The notes under the pieces: generated by a model
What the model was told of the DNA's origin: nothing
The model's database searches: none
What the model saw: only the letters and a program-made list of their open reading frames with translations
In this document: in pieces, positions 7,841-15,774 of the stretch
How positions within the stretch are numbered: position 1 is the first letter of the stretch
How the letters are laid out: every line of letters begins with the position of its first letter
From: Rickettsiales bacterium
GTDB taxonomy: Bacteria > Pseudomonadota > Alphaproteobacteria > Rickettsiales > Deianiraeaceae
Length of the DNA: 21,654 nucleotides
Assembly (NCBI GenBank): GCA_017477855.1
Contig: JAFUUN010000002.1
Coordinates: 1 to 21,654 of the forward strand
Direction of reading: 5' to 3'
Made by a program: the position numbers and the translations under genes

Positions 7841-8188
7841 ATGCGTGAGTATAGAAGACAAAAAAGAGCAAGTGCTATCAAGAGAATACGGGCTAAGTTT
7901 GGCTATGGATGCCAGCATGAAGTGCTTTTGTTTTGCAGCAGCAAAAATGTCTACGCACAGGTCATTGACTTGAAAAGCGGAAAAACATTGTTTAGTGTGT
8001 CAACATTGGCATTGCGCGATGGCGTGAAAAACTGCAAGAACATCAAAAAAGCAGAAGAGTTGGGTAAGATTTTAGCCGACAAATGTAAAGAAAAAAAGAT
8101 AACAAAAATTTCTTTTAACCGTGCCGAAAAGATTTTCCACGGTGTCGTTAAATCAGTGGCAGACAGTTTTTATGGTAATTTGAATTGA
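7841..8188 (+). CDS. rplR: 50S ribosomal protein L18
   Basis: L18 binds 5S rRNA together with L5. In 115 residues it shows the basic N-terminus (RRQKRASAIKRIRAKFG), the VYAQVIDLKSGKTLFSVSTL core and AEELGKILADKCKEK. The C-terminal FNRAEKIFHGVVKSVAD replaces the more usual FDRGGYxYHGRVKALAD. Two bases separate it from rplF. Confidence 0.94.
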   Translation: MREYRRQKRASAIKRIRAKFGYGCQHEVLLFCSSKNVYAQVIDLKSGKTLFSVSTLALRDGVKNCKNIKKAEELGKILADKCKEKKITKISFNRAEKIFHGVVKSVADSFYGNLN

Positions 8189-8192
8189 TTTT

Positions 8193-8768
8193 ATGTTAGT
8201 AAGTTCAAAAGTAGTCAACAAAAAATTCTACAATATAGAGTTTGAGGAGAAAGTTTTATCAATCGGCCGTGTTGTGAAGGTTGTGAAAGGTGGAAGAATT
8301 TTCTCGTTTTCGGTTTTGGTCGCAATTGGTAGCAAAAATGGTTGCTTTGGTGTCGGTCTTGGAAAGGCATTGGAAATTAACGAAGCACGCAAAAAGGCCA
8401 TAAATAACGCAAAGAAAAATCTTTACCAGATTGTTTTAACGAAGGATAAAACCATTCCGCACGCCGTTGAGGCCAAGTGCGGAGCTACCAGAGTTGTCAT
8501 AAGGCCAGCTCAGGTAGGTCGCGGGATTATCGCTGGTGGTGCCATGAGAACCATTCTGGACTGCCTCGGATTGCGCGATGTTGTAGCAAAATGTGTCGGT
8601 TCATCCAACGTTTATAATCTGTCATATGCAACAGTAAAGGCGCTGTTAAAGCTAAAATCATCAAAGTATTACGCTGGTTTGAAAAAAAATAACAAAAAAC
8701 TTGATTTTAATATTGCCGAGTTAGAAGACAATGGCAGTGAAACGATTGAGTCAACTGTTGAGGAATAA
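8193..8768 (+). CDS. rpsE: 30S ribosomal protein S5
   Basis: S5 acts in decoding fidelity at the mRNA entry. It is recognised by SFSVLVAIGSKNGCFGVGLGKA, by RGIIAGGAMRTILDCLG and by KCVGSSNVYNLSYATVKAL. At 191 residues it carries an acidic C-terminal extension (about residues 170-191, rich in Glu/Asp). rpmD (L30), which normally follows, is absent: the next gene is rplO, five bases on. Confidence 0.96.
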   Translation: MLVSSKVVNKKFYNIEFEEKVLSIGRVVKVVKGGRIFSFSVLVAIGSKNGCFGVGLGKALEINEARKKAINNAKKNLYQIVLTKDKTIPHAVEAKCGATRVVIRPAQVGRGIIAGGAMRTILDCLGLRDVVAKCVGSSNVYNLSYATVKALLKLKSSKYYAGLKKNNKKLDFNIAELEDNGSETIESTVEE

Positions 8769-8773
8769 TTGAT

Positions 8774-9223
8774 ATGAAATTGAATAGTTTTACAAAGACA
8801 ACAAAAGACCGCAAGAGAGTTGCAAGAGGTGCAAGAAGCGGTTTTGGACGCACAGCAGGACGCGGACATAAGGGTTATAAAGCTCGTTCAGGGAGTACAG
8901 TTAAGGGCTTCGAAGGAGGACAAACTCCAATTTATCGCCGCTTACCAATGCGCGGTTTTAATAGTAAAAAAGAGAGCGCAAAAGAGGTGTCGTTAAAACG
9001 TTTGGTTTGTTTTGTTGGAAGTAAAATTAGTGAGATTAACCCGGAAGTTTTAGTTAGCTATGGTGTTATAAAGGACAGCGAAAAAGCAAATGTCAGATTG
9101 ATTGGTTCTGATATTGACATCAAAAAGATTGAAGGAATTAAAAAAATTTTCGTTTGCTCAGCCTCGGCAAGCGTTATTGAGAAATTAAAAAAAGCAGGTG
9201 TTGAAGTGGTTTTGAATAAATAA
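8774..9223 (+). CDS. rplO: 50S ribosomal protein L15
   Basis: A late-assembly large-subunit protein. The long basic N-terminal tail reads RKRVARGARSGFGRTAGRGH, then FEGGQTPIYRRLPMRGFNS, both diagnostic. The C-terminal globular part ends ASASVIEKLKKAGVEVV. Length is 149 residues. A purine-rich GAGGAA lies about 13 bases before the start, one of the few SD-like sequences here. secY and adk, the usual downstream neighbours, are missing; rpsM follows two bases after the stop. Confidence 0.96.
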   Translation: MKLNSFTKTTKDRKRVARGARSGFGRTAGRGHKGYKARSGSTVKGFEGGQTPIYRRLPMRGFNSKKESAKEVSLKRLVCFVGSKISEINPEVLVSYGVIKDSEKANVRLIGSDIDIKKIEGIKKIFVCSASASVIEKLKKAGVEVVLNK

Positions 9224-9225
9224 TT

Positions 9226-9612
9226 ATGGCAAGTTCAGTAAGAATTTCTGGTGTCAACTTACCTATTGAGAAGAAGGTTTATGTCAGTTTGTCCTATCTG
9301 TTCGGTATAGGAAGGGTGCTTGGTAAGAAAATTTGCAAAGATCTTGGTATTGACTGTGAGCGCAGAATGAAAGATTTGAGCGATGAGGAAGTTGAAAAGT
9401 TGCGTATTCACATTGACAAGCATTTTGTTGTGGAGGGTGATTTGCGTGGACAAATTAGTCAGAATATCAAGTTGATGATTTCCATTGGATGTTATAGAGG
9501 CGCGCGCCACCGTTTGCGTTTGCCAGTCCACGGACAAAGAACAAAAACAAATGCAAAAACGAGGAAGGGTCGCAGTGCTCCAATCGCAAATAAGAAGGTG
9601 GCAGTAAAATAG
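9226..9612 (+). CDS. rpsM: 30S ribosomal protein S13
   Basis: S13 bridges the small-subunit head to the large subunit. The 128-residue sequence has RISGVNLPIEKKVYVSLSYL, YLFGIGRVLGKKI, and the C-terminal RGARHRLRLPVHGQRTKTNA motif. It directly follows rplO, so secY and adk have been lost or moved from between them. Confidence 0.97.
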   Translation: MASSVRISGVNLPIEKKVYVSLSYLFGIGRVLGKKICKDLGIDCERRMKDLSDEEVEKLRIHIDKHFVVEGDLRGQISQNIKLMISIGCYRGARHRLRLPVHGQRTKTNAKTRKGRSAPIANKKVAVK

Positions 9613-9618
9613 TTTAAT

Positions 9619-9996
9619 ATGGCAAAGGTTAACAAACAATTAAAATCCTGTTCAATCGGCGTGGTTTATGTCTCGGCTGGTTTCAACAATACAATTGTGT
9701 CAGTGGCAGATGAAGGCGGAAATGTTTTGAGCTGGTCTTCGTCGGGGAAAATGAAGTTCAAAGGTGCACAGAAAAGCACTCCTTACGCAGCACAGGTTGT
9801 GGCCGACAACGCGGCAAGGGCAGCAATTGAAAAATACAGATTGAAGACAGTTTCGGTTGTCTTGAATGGACCTGGTGCAGGTCGCGAGTCAGCTGTTAAA
9901 GCGCTACAAACGGCAGGTTTGATAGTCACAGCAATCGTTGATATAACTCCAATCGTTCACAATGGTTGCAGGCCACCAAAACGCAGAAGAGTGTAA
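9619..9996 (+). CDS. rpsK: 30S ribosomal protein S11
   Basis: S11 lies on the platform near the mRNA exit. Its 125 residues contain VYVSAGFNNTIVSVADEGGN, VLNGPGAGRESAVKALQTAG and the conserved HNGCRPPKRRRV end. Six bases separate it from rpsM. Confidence 0.97.
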   Translation: MAKVNKQLKSCSIGVVYVSAGFNNTIVSVADEGGNVLSWSSSGKMKFKGAQKSTPYAAQVVADNAARAAIEKYRLKTVSVVLNGPGAGRESAVKALQTAGLIVTAIVDITPIVHNGCRPPKRRRV

Positions 9997-10007
9997 TAGT
10001 TTTTAGT

Positions 10008-11045
10008 ATGGGAATTGAAATTTACAGTAAAAACATAGTTTTTCCAAAGAAGTTCCAAGTTGAGATGGATGAAAGTGGAAAGCACGGAAAATTCACGGTT
10101 TATCCTCTTCAAAAGGGCTTTGGTGTGACCGTTGGGAACATTTTGCGCCGTACAATGTTATCATCAATCAGAGGCATTGCTATTGACACATTGAAAATCT
10201 CGGATGCACAACATGAATATTCAGTGATTTCTGGTGTTAAGGAAGAAGTTGCAGAAATAATTTATAACTTACGTAGAATTGTTTTTGCATCTGAAATGGA
10301 TAGCTTTAACTTGAAGTTCTCTGTCAAAGGCCCTAAAAAAGTGTACGCATCAGACATTAAATTGCCGATGGGAGCGAGTATTGTTAACCCAAATTTGTAT
10401 TTGTTTGAAATCACGACGGACAGAACGGTTGAATTGGAAATGCACTTGATTGCCGGCATCGGTGACATTTTTGTCAACCAAGCGGAGCAACAAACAATAG
10501 ATAGTATTCCTCTTGATAAGCATTTTAGCCCAGTATTGAATGTGGCGGTCAGTATTTCTCAAACACGTGTTGACAAACAAACTGACTATGATAAATTAGT
10601 TTTGGATGTGGAGACAAACGGCGCTGTGAGTGCTGAAAATGCCTTCAAAGTCGCAGTATCAATATTGTCAAACTTCTTGTCATCAATCAGCGATGTTCAA
10701 GAAAAGATGTATCTCAACGTTGAAAGTAGTGAGGGAGTGAGTAACATGATTGCTACAGATGACAGCGGTTATAACTATAATTTGTTGCGCAAGATTGACG
10801 ACCTTGAGCTGTCGGTGCGCTCGCAGAATTGTTTGAAGAGCGATGGTATTGAATATATCGGTGATTTAGTTGTCCGCAATGAGAACGATATGTTGAGAAC
10901 ACCAAACTTTGGACGCAAATCGCTGAATGAATTAAAACAGTTGCTCTCACAAATGAAATTGAAATTTGGTATGAACATTGAGTGGCCACCAAAGGATATG
11001 AAAGCTTTACAGGCAGAGGCGAAGAGATTTTTTGAGGGCGAGTAA
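10008..11045 (+). CDS. rpoA: DNA-directed RNA polymerase subunit alpha
   Basis: RpoA dimerises to nucleate RNA polymerase assembly, and its C-terminal domain binds UP elements and activators. The 345-residue protein shows the N-terminal domain (GFGVTVGNILRRTMLSSIRG, and PVLNVAVSISQTRVDKQTDYD) and the C-terminal domain from about residue 260, with LELSVRSQNCLKSDGIEYIG and TPNFGRKSLNELK. The Arg and Asn that contact UP-element DNA in E. coli (in VRSQNCLK) are retained. ATG 10008 gives the normal N-terminus; an in-frame ATG at 9966 lies inside rpsK and does not fit. Eleven bases separate it from rpsK. Confidence 0.98.
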   Translation: MGIEIYSKNIVFPKKFQVEMDESGKHGKFTVYPLQKGFGVTVGNILRRTMLSSIRGIAIDTLKISDAQHEYSVISGVKEEVAEIIYNLRRIVFASEMDSFNLKFSVKGPKKVYASDIKLPMGASIVNPNLYLFEITTDRTVELEMHLIAGIGDIFVNQAEQQTIDSIPLDKHFSPVLNVAVSISQTRVDKQTDYDKLVLDVETNGAVSAENAFKVAVSILSNFLSSISDVQEKMYLNVESSEGVSNMIATDDSGYNYNLLRKIDDLELSVRSQNCLKSDGIEYIGDLVVRNENDMLRTPNFGRKSLNELKQLLSQMKLKFGMNIEWPPKDMKALQAEAKRFFEGE

Positions 11046-11060
11046 TTGGTAATTTTGTAT

Positions 11061-11408
11061 ATGAGACACGGTTCTAAGAAAAAAGTTTTAGGCATGCCAA
11101 GCTCACAGAGAGCGGCAGTTTTACGCAATTTGATGATTTCTTTATTAAAATGCGGAAAAATTGAGACAACACTCGCAAAGGCAAAGGTTTTGGCTCCAAG
11201 CATTGAAAAGATGATAACACTTGCAAAGAATGAGAATTTGGCAACAACACGCATTCTTGCTGCAAGGTTGGATAAAGAAAGCGTTGCGAGCATTTATGAG
11301 ATTGCAAAGAAGTTTGCAGAAAGAAAAGGCGGCTATACAAGAATAACAAAGACATGGCGCAGATATGGAGATGGCGCAGAAACCGCAATAGTTGAGTTTG
11401 CGTTTTAG
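11061..11408 (+). CDS. rplQ: 50S ribosomal protein L17
   Basis: L17 is the last gene of the classic alpha operon. The 115-residue sequence starts MRHGSKKKVLGMPSSQR and keeps AVLRNLMISLLKCGKIETTLAKAK and the GGYTRITKTWRRYGDGAE end. ATG 11061 gives the family N-terminus; TTG 11046 is an unlikely alternative. The next gene begins only 8 bases after its stop, on the same strand. Confidence 0.97.
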   Translation: MRHGSKKKVLGMPSSQRAAVLRNLMISLLKCGKIETTLAKAKVLAPSIEKMITLAKNENLATTRILAARLDKESVASIYEIAKKFAERKGGYTRITKTWRRYGDGAETAIVEFAF

Positions 11409-11416
11409 ATTTATGT

Positions 11417-12862
11417 ATGTATTTTCAAGAAGTTATTTCCAGATTAATTCGTGAATATAGGCGTGGATTTGGAAGTAACAACGGCTTTTTTTTTAGACAC
11501 AAATTTTTCTTCAATGGTTTTTTATCTGGTTTTTTAGTTTCGATTGTTCTAATAAAAATCATATTTGGTGGCAGTTTTGAACGACTAAAATTGTTGGACG
11601 ACCCAATGCTTGACAAAGATTTATTTGCAAAGACATATAATTACATCAAAGTTATAGACAAAAACGATAAGATAAATTTCTCAGAAACAGAGAGTAGCGA
11701 GAGGTCGTTGGTTGTGAAGAGGGACAAAATCACCAATGATTTCGCATTGGAGCGTGGTGACAATCTTGCAACTTTGCTTTGGAGAAACGGGTTTGAGAGG
11801 AGTGAAATTGTAAAAATTATCCGACTACTCGCAAAAGTGAAGGCCAATTTGTCGCACTTGTCAAGTGGGCAAACGTTCAAAATTACCTACAATTCAATCA
11901 TTTCATACGACACAATCAAGTCGCTGGGCTCGGCGTTACGGCCAGCAAAAAGGGAGAAAAACGAGCACAGAATAATTGAAAAACTATTTTTCAAGCACAA
12001 CAACGGTGTAAAATACACAATCATCAAGAATGACGATGACTTCACGGTACACATTGAAAAGCCGAAGTTGATAACCAAAACACACATTGTCACTGGTGTG
12101 ATAAACACGAGTTTGTTTGCGGATGTTGTGGATGCAGATGTCAAACCAACCACGTTGCATAATGTCCTAAATGAATACGCTTTCTTGATTGACTTCCAGC
12201 GCGACCTGCATCCAGGCGACCAATTCGTATTTATTTTAGATACATCCAAGGATGGCGACGGCGACACAGTAGCAGAAAAAGTGCTCTACATGAACTTGAT
12301 TTTAAGTAAGAAAAAGCACGAAATTTTCAACTTCAATGGCAAATTCTACAACCGCAATGGCGAGAGTATCAAGAAAACACTACTGATGACGCCTGTGGAC
12401 GGTGCAAAAATCACAAGCAATTTTATGTCAAAGCGTAGACATCCAATTCTTGGTTATAGCCGTGCACACAAGGGCGTTGACATGGCTGTTCCGACAGGTA
12501 CACCAATATTTGCAGCAGGTGATGGAGTTATTACAGTCAAAAAGCATGATGGTGGTTACGGTAACTGGATCGAAGTCAAACACAATTCCACCTACTCCAC
12601 CAGATACGCACACATGAGCCGCTTTGCAAATGTGTCAGTGGGACAGAGAGTAAGACAGCGCCAAGTCATCGGGTATGTCGGCATGACAGGCATGGCAACG
12701 GGCCCACATCTGCACTACGAAGTACTCCAAAACGGCACACAGATTAATCCAAAACGCATGACATTCCCATCTGTTTATAGATTGACAAAAGAAAAACTGG
12801 CTGATTTCAAGAAAATCGTGACTGAACTTGACGGCATGTTGCATGGAAATGGTGTGAATTAA
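11417..12862 (+). CDS. M23-family murein endopeptidase (MepM/LytM-like)
   Basis: A 481-residue envelope protein likely to cut peptidoglycan cross-links. Residues 1-30 are basic and cytoplasmic, followed by one membrane segment (about 32-52). An OapA/LysM-like segment (LERGDNLATLLWRNGF, about 112-128) and a Csd3-like middle domain (about 225-300) come next. The M23 catalytic domain (about 325-445) keeps all zinc and catalytic residues: H351 and D355 in HKGVD, H399 in RYAHMS, and H431/H433 in GPHLHYE. It is therefore probably active, not a degenerate activator of the EnvC type. It starts 8 bases after rplQ and ends one base before the TraT-like gene, so it is probably cotranscribed with the ribosomal genes. 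Confidence 0.92.
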   Translation: MYFQEVISRLIREYRRGFGSNNGFFFRHKFFFNGFLSGFLVSIVLIKIIFGGSFERLKLLDDPMLDKDLFAKTYNYIKVIDKNDKINFSETESSERSLVVKRDKITNDFALERGDNLATLLWRNGFERSEIVKIIRLLAKVKANLSHLSSGQTFKITYNSIISYDTIKSLGSALRPAKREKNEHRIIEKLFFKHNNGVKYTIIKNDDDFTVHIEKPKLITKTHIVTGVINTSLFADVVDADVKPTTLHNVLNEYAFLIDFQRDLHPGDQFVFILDTSKDGDGDTVAEKVLYMNLILSKKKHEIFNFNGKFYNRNGESIKKTLLMTPVDGAKITSNFMSKRRHPILGYSRAHKGVDMAVPTGTPIFAAGDGVITVKKHDGGYGNWIEVKHNSTYSTRYAHMSRFANVSVGQRVRQRQVIGYVGMTGMATGPHLHYEVLQNGTQINPKRMTFPSVYRLTKEKLADFKKIVTELDGMLHGNGVN

Positions 12863-12863
12863 T

Positions 12864-13748
12864 ATGAGAATAAAAGCGTTTGTCTTTGCTATTTTTGCTG
12901 CCACGTTGAGCTCATGCACGACAATAGGAAATATCATCTCAACGCCAAGCTACTCCGTTCATACTGCTGACAAAATAATATTGGAAAAGAACCGCGAGCC
13001 TATCAAAACGGTGTATCTCCGACAAAGCACAAGCAGTGACGAAAATGTATATTCAAAAGTCATGAATGACCTACGCAAGAAGCTGGACGCTGATAATATT
13101 CAGGTCGTGGATGACATCAATAAAACAAGTCATGTGTTAAGCATCAACATCCGCAATGTGGCTTATGATGTAGATGCTGACTTCGCAAACAAAAGCAGAA
13201 AAACGTTGCTAAATAACGATTTGAGCTCGTCATATAGCTTTGACAATAACAACTCTCCGCATGCTGTTTTCAATAAATTTGAAGGACTGAAAAATGAGAA
13301 CAACAGTGGCTTTGGTGGTCTTTTGAGGCGCCGCAATGTCCTGCCATCAACACTATTTACGATCGGTGGTGCAGGAGTTGGATTTTATGCAGGATACCTC
13401 ATTGCTGGTTCAACTGCGCCAGTTGCATTCGGGGTTTTGGGCGCAATAGCACTGGGCGGAACCAGCTATGCACTTTATCAATCATTCAAGGATGTCGGGG
13501 TGATAATAACCTACGATATCATGGTTGAAGAGCGCGTAAAACGTCCGCAACAACACAACCGCAAATTGCTTGTCAAAACCGCTTCCAATGCTGCCGAGGA
13601 GACATTCTACTCCTACAACGACAACTGGAATAAATATGTATCAAAATATGCAGTCATTGGTATTGGATCGCGCGTGTTGCAAAAGCAGATGATCAACAAA
13701 ATGTGTCCGATGATTGCTGGCTCGGTCGTAAAGCTGTTTGAGAAATAA
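12864..13748 (+). CDS. TraT-like outer-membrane lipoprotein
   Basis: The 294-residue protein has a signal peptide with lipobox L-S-S-C (acceptor Cys18). Its layout matches the TraT complement-resistance/surface-exclusion family: a beta segment KTVYLRQSTSSDENV (about 49-63), a short helix then QVVDDINKTSHVLSINIRNV (about 80-99), a glycine/alanine-rich hydrophobic stretch (about 164-205), then DVGVIITYDIMVEERVK (210-226). F-plasmid TraT has the same order. An extra Asn/Ser-rich segment (about 108-160) separates the two halves. TraT is best known from conjugative plasmids; here it sits in a chromosomal run one base after an M23 peptidase. The assignment rests on remembered motif similarity. No transfer genes are nearby. 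Confidence 0.7.
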   Translation: MRIKAFVFAIFAATLSSCTTIGNIISTPSYSVHTADKIILEKNREPIKTVYLRQSTSSDENVYSKVMNDLRKKLDADNIQVVDDINKTSHVLSINIRNVAYDVDADFANKSRKTLLNNDLSSSYSFDNNNSPHAVFNKFEGLKNENNSGFGGLLRRRNVLPSTLFTIGGAGVGFYAGYLIAGSTAPVAFGVLGAIALGGTSYALYQSFKDVGVIITYDIMVEERVKRPQQHNRKLLVKTASNAAEETFYSYNDNWNKYVSKYAVIGIGSRVLQKQMINKMCPMIAGSVVKLFEK

Positions 13749-13775
13749 AAAAAATTTTTGTGTTAAATAATATAT

Positions 13776-13856
13776 GTTGCGCGGCGCGGAGCGCGTTTGG
13801 CCGACGAGGTACGAGGCGCAGCCAAACGGCGAGGGCGTGGCCTCGGGCGGCGCAAC
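13776..13856 (+). repeat. GC-rich cloverleaf-like repeat, copy B (81 bp)
   Basis: A complete copy whose first 24 and last 28 bases are identical to copy C (20615-20700). The ends pair (GTTGCGC 13776-13782 with GCGCAAC 13850-13856) and enclose three hairpins: GCGC-GGA-GCGC (13784-13794), a 7-base stem GTTTGGC/GCCAAAC (13795-13801 with 13821-13827), and CGAGG/CCTCG (13830-13834 with 13841-13845). It lies between the convergent ends of the TraT-like gene and glmS and might act as a two-way transcription barrier, but no T-run follows on either strand. No flanking duplication is evident. Confidence 0.85.
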
Positions 13857-13881
13857 AAAAATTGACTGTTTTAAAAATCTA

Positions 13882-15717
13882 TCATTCAACAGTCACTGAT
13901 TTTGCCAGGTTGCGTGGCTTATCAATGTCGCGTTTCAGTTTCAGAGCGGCATAATACGCAATAAACTGCATGATAACAGCATAAGACAACGGCGCAGTGA
14001 AATTATTGCAGTCAGGCATGGTAATACTGTCAGCAATCTGTCCGTCAAACCGCGCAACACCATATCTATCACTAATCAAATACACCTGCCCTTCCCTTGC
14101 CAAAATCTCCTCAACATTTGAGCATGTCTTCTGGAAAGTGTGATCTGGAATACCAATGACAATTATCGGAGTTTCTTTATCAACCAGCGCAATCGTACCG
14201 TGTTTAAGCTCACCCGATGGCAGCGCACTCGTAGGAATATAGGTTATCTCCTTGATTTTGAGCGCACCTTCCAAAGCAATTCCATATGACACATTCCGCC
14301 CGACAACCATGATATGTTTGGCCTTGCAAATACGCTCCGCAAGCCGCTTGGCATCATCGCGCAACTTCATGATTTTTGTCATGTCATTTCCAGTATTCAA
14401 CAAAATATTCGCAAACATGCGCCCTTCCTCACGGTGGATGAGATGCTTTTTAAGACCAATTCTCAATGCTAACATAATGAGAATGCTTAATTGTGCTGTA
14501 AATGCCTTGGTGCTCGCTACGCCGACCTCAACCCCAGCATTGCAGTATAACACCGCGTCCGACAGCTTATCTATTGTGCTATTCGGGTTATTGACGATGC
14601 CAATAACATGTTGATGGTTTTCCTTCGCCAATTTCAAGCAAGCAATTGTATCTGCCGTCTCTCCCGATTGTGATATGAAAATAAAAACGCCATTTGGCTT
14701 GAAATTGTAGTCCTGATACCTAAACTCTGATGCCACAAATGCATTGACATTGACGCCTGCGTATTTCTCAAAATAGTAGCTTGATGTCAGCCCCGCATGG
14801 TAGCTTGTTCCGCAGGCCACGATATTGATTTCCTCCAAGCGCGTCAGCTGAAATTTGAAGTAAGGAAACTTGAAATGTATCTTGTTTTTCACATCAAAAT
14901 AGTGATTAATAATTCCTCCAATCACCGCCGGTTGCTCCATTATTTCCTTCATCATGAATGTGTCATACTCACCCATATCGTTTGTCGTACTTTCCTTATC
15001 AATCTCTGTGAAATTTATCTCCACATCGTGGTTTGGATTGTGCATCTCAATACCATCATCTGTTATAAAACCAATGTCTCCATCATTTAAATTGTAGGCC
15101 TTGTCAACATATTCACTAATAGCATTGATGTCTGAGCAGATATATTTCTCACCATTCTCATTTGTGCCAATAACCATTGGGCTGTCGCTTTTGGCCACCG
15201 CAATGAAGTTTGGCTGACCGTTGAAAATCGCACAAATTGCATATGCCCCATGACACTCTTCTATTGCCTTTTGGAAGGCGGTTTTGCAGTCAAATCCCAA
15301 ATCAAGAAAGTAGGTTATTAGCACTGCAATATTTTCGGTGTCTGTCTGCGTTTTGTATTCATAACCAGCGTCTTCCATCTTCTTTCTTATCTCTTTGTAG
15401 TTTTCAATGATACCATTATGAACAACTGCGACTTTTTCCGTAAAATGTGGATGTGAATTCTCGGCACTAACCTTACCGTGTGTTGCCCATCTTGTGTGCC
15501 CGATTGCAACGTTGCTATCAAAATTTACTTGCCTGAAAATCAACTTTTCCAACTGGGCTATTTTTCCAACGGTTTTTTGGATTTCCAGCTTGTTTTCTTC
15601 GTTCAAAATCGCCAAACCAGCACTGTCATAGCCACGATATTCCAGTTTTTTAAGAGAAGATATGATATCACTAACTCCATTTCTACTATTTTTCAGCACA
15701 CCAACTATTCCGCACAT
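13882..15717 (-). CDS. glmS: Glutamine-fructose-6-phosphate aminotransferase (isomerizing)
   Basis: GlmS makes glucosamine-6-phosphate from fructose-6-phosphate and glutamine, the first step toward UDP-GlcNAc for peptidoglycan and lipid A. The 611-residue protein is full length. Cys2 (MCGIVGVL) is the glutaminase nucleophile, with the GHTRWATHGK and HNGIIENYKEI motifs. The isomerase half has two SIS domains with CGTSYHAG, SQSGETADT, STKAFTAQL, and the conserved C-terminus KPRNLAKSVTVE. It stands alone on the minus strand, convergent with the TraT-like gene. A consensus promoter lies directly before the ATG, so the mRNA is predicted to be leaderless. There is no room for a glmS ribozyme in the transcript. 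Confidence 0.98.
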   Translation of the reverse strand: MCGIVGVLKNSRNGVSDIISSLKKLEYRGYDSAGLAILNEENKLEIQKTVGKIAQLEKLIFRQVNFDSNVAIGHTRWATHGKVSAENSHPHFTEKVAVVHNGIIENYKEIRKKMEDAGYEYKTQTDTENIAVLITYFLDLGFDCKTAFQKAIEECHGAYAICAIFNGQPNFIAVAKSDSPMVIGTNENGEKYICSDINAISEYVDKAYNLNDGDIGFITDDGIEMHNPNHDVEINFTEIDKESTTNDMGEYDTFMMKEIMEQPAVIGGIINHYFDVKNKIHFKFPYFKFQLTRLEEINIVACGTSYHAGLTSSYYFEKYAGVNVNAFVASEFRYQDYNFKPNGVFIFISQSGETADTIACLKLAKENHQHVIGIVNNPNSTIDKLSDAVLYCNAGVEVGVASTKAFTAQLSILIMLALRIGLKKHLIHREEGRMFANILLNTGNDMTKIMKLRDDAKRLAERICKAKHIMVVGRNVSYGIALEGALKIKEITYIPTSALPSGELKHGTIALVDKETPIIVIGIPDHTFQKTCSNVEEILAREGQVYLISDRYGVARFDGQIADSITMPDCNNFTAPLSYAVIMQFIAYYAALKLKRDIDKPRNLAKSVTVE

Positions 15718-15723
15718 AGTTAA

Positions 15724-15751
15724 ATCATAAAATTCTTGTGGTAATTGTCAA
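15724..15751 (-). promoter_or_regulatory. glmS promoter, predicted leaderless
   Basis: On the minus strand: TTGACA (15751-15746), 16-base spacer, TATGAT (15729-15724). Seven bases after the -10 box is the A of the glmS ATG (15717), so transcription is predicted to start at or next to the initiation codon. The -35 hexamer is shared, offset by one base, with the plus-strand promoter at 15745-15773. Confidence 0.65.
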
Positions 15752-15773
15752 GGATTTACAAAGTGAATATAAT
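15745..15773 (+). promoter_or_regulatory. Near-consensus sigma-70 promoter of the RNA candidate
   Basis: TTGTCA (15745-15750), 17-base spacer, TATAAT (15768-15773). It differs from the full consensus by one base and has optimal spacing. Predicted start is about 15775-15780, just at the 5' arm of a long-range helix (15775-15796). No coding sequence of recognisable quality follows. Confidence 0.65.
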
Positions 15774-15774
15774 G

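Noticed and set aside
13749..13775. A-run/T-run after the TraT-like gene as a rho-independent terminator
   Set aside because: AAAAAAAATTTTT has no GC stem. The GC-rich repeat behind it lacks a following T-run, so no classical terminator is called.
13760..13954. Reading frame through repeat copy B that shares the peptide RAWPRAAQ with a frame through copy C (20505-20738)
   Set aside because: The shared peptide comes only from the repeat's conserved arm. There is no family signature, and the frame runs into the antisense of glmS; the DNA/RNA fold explains the similarity.
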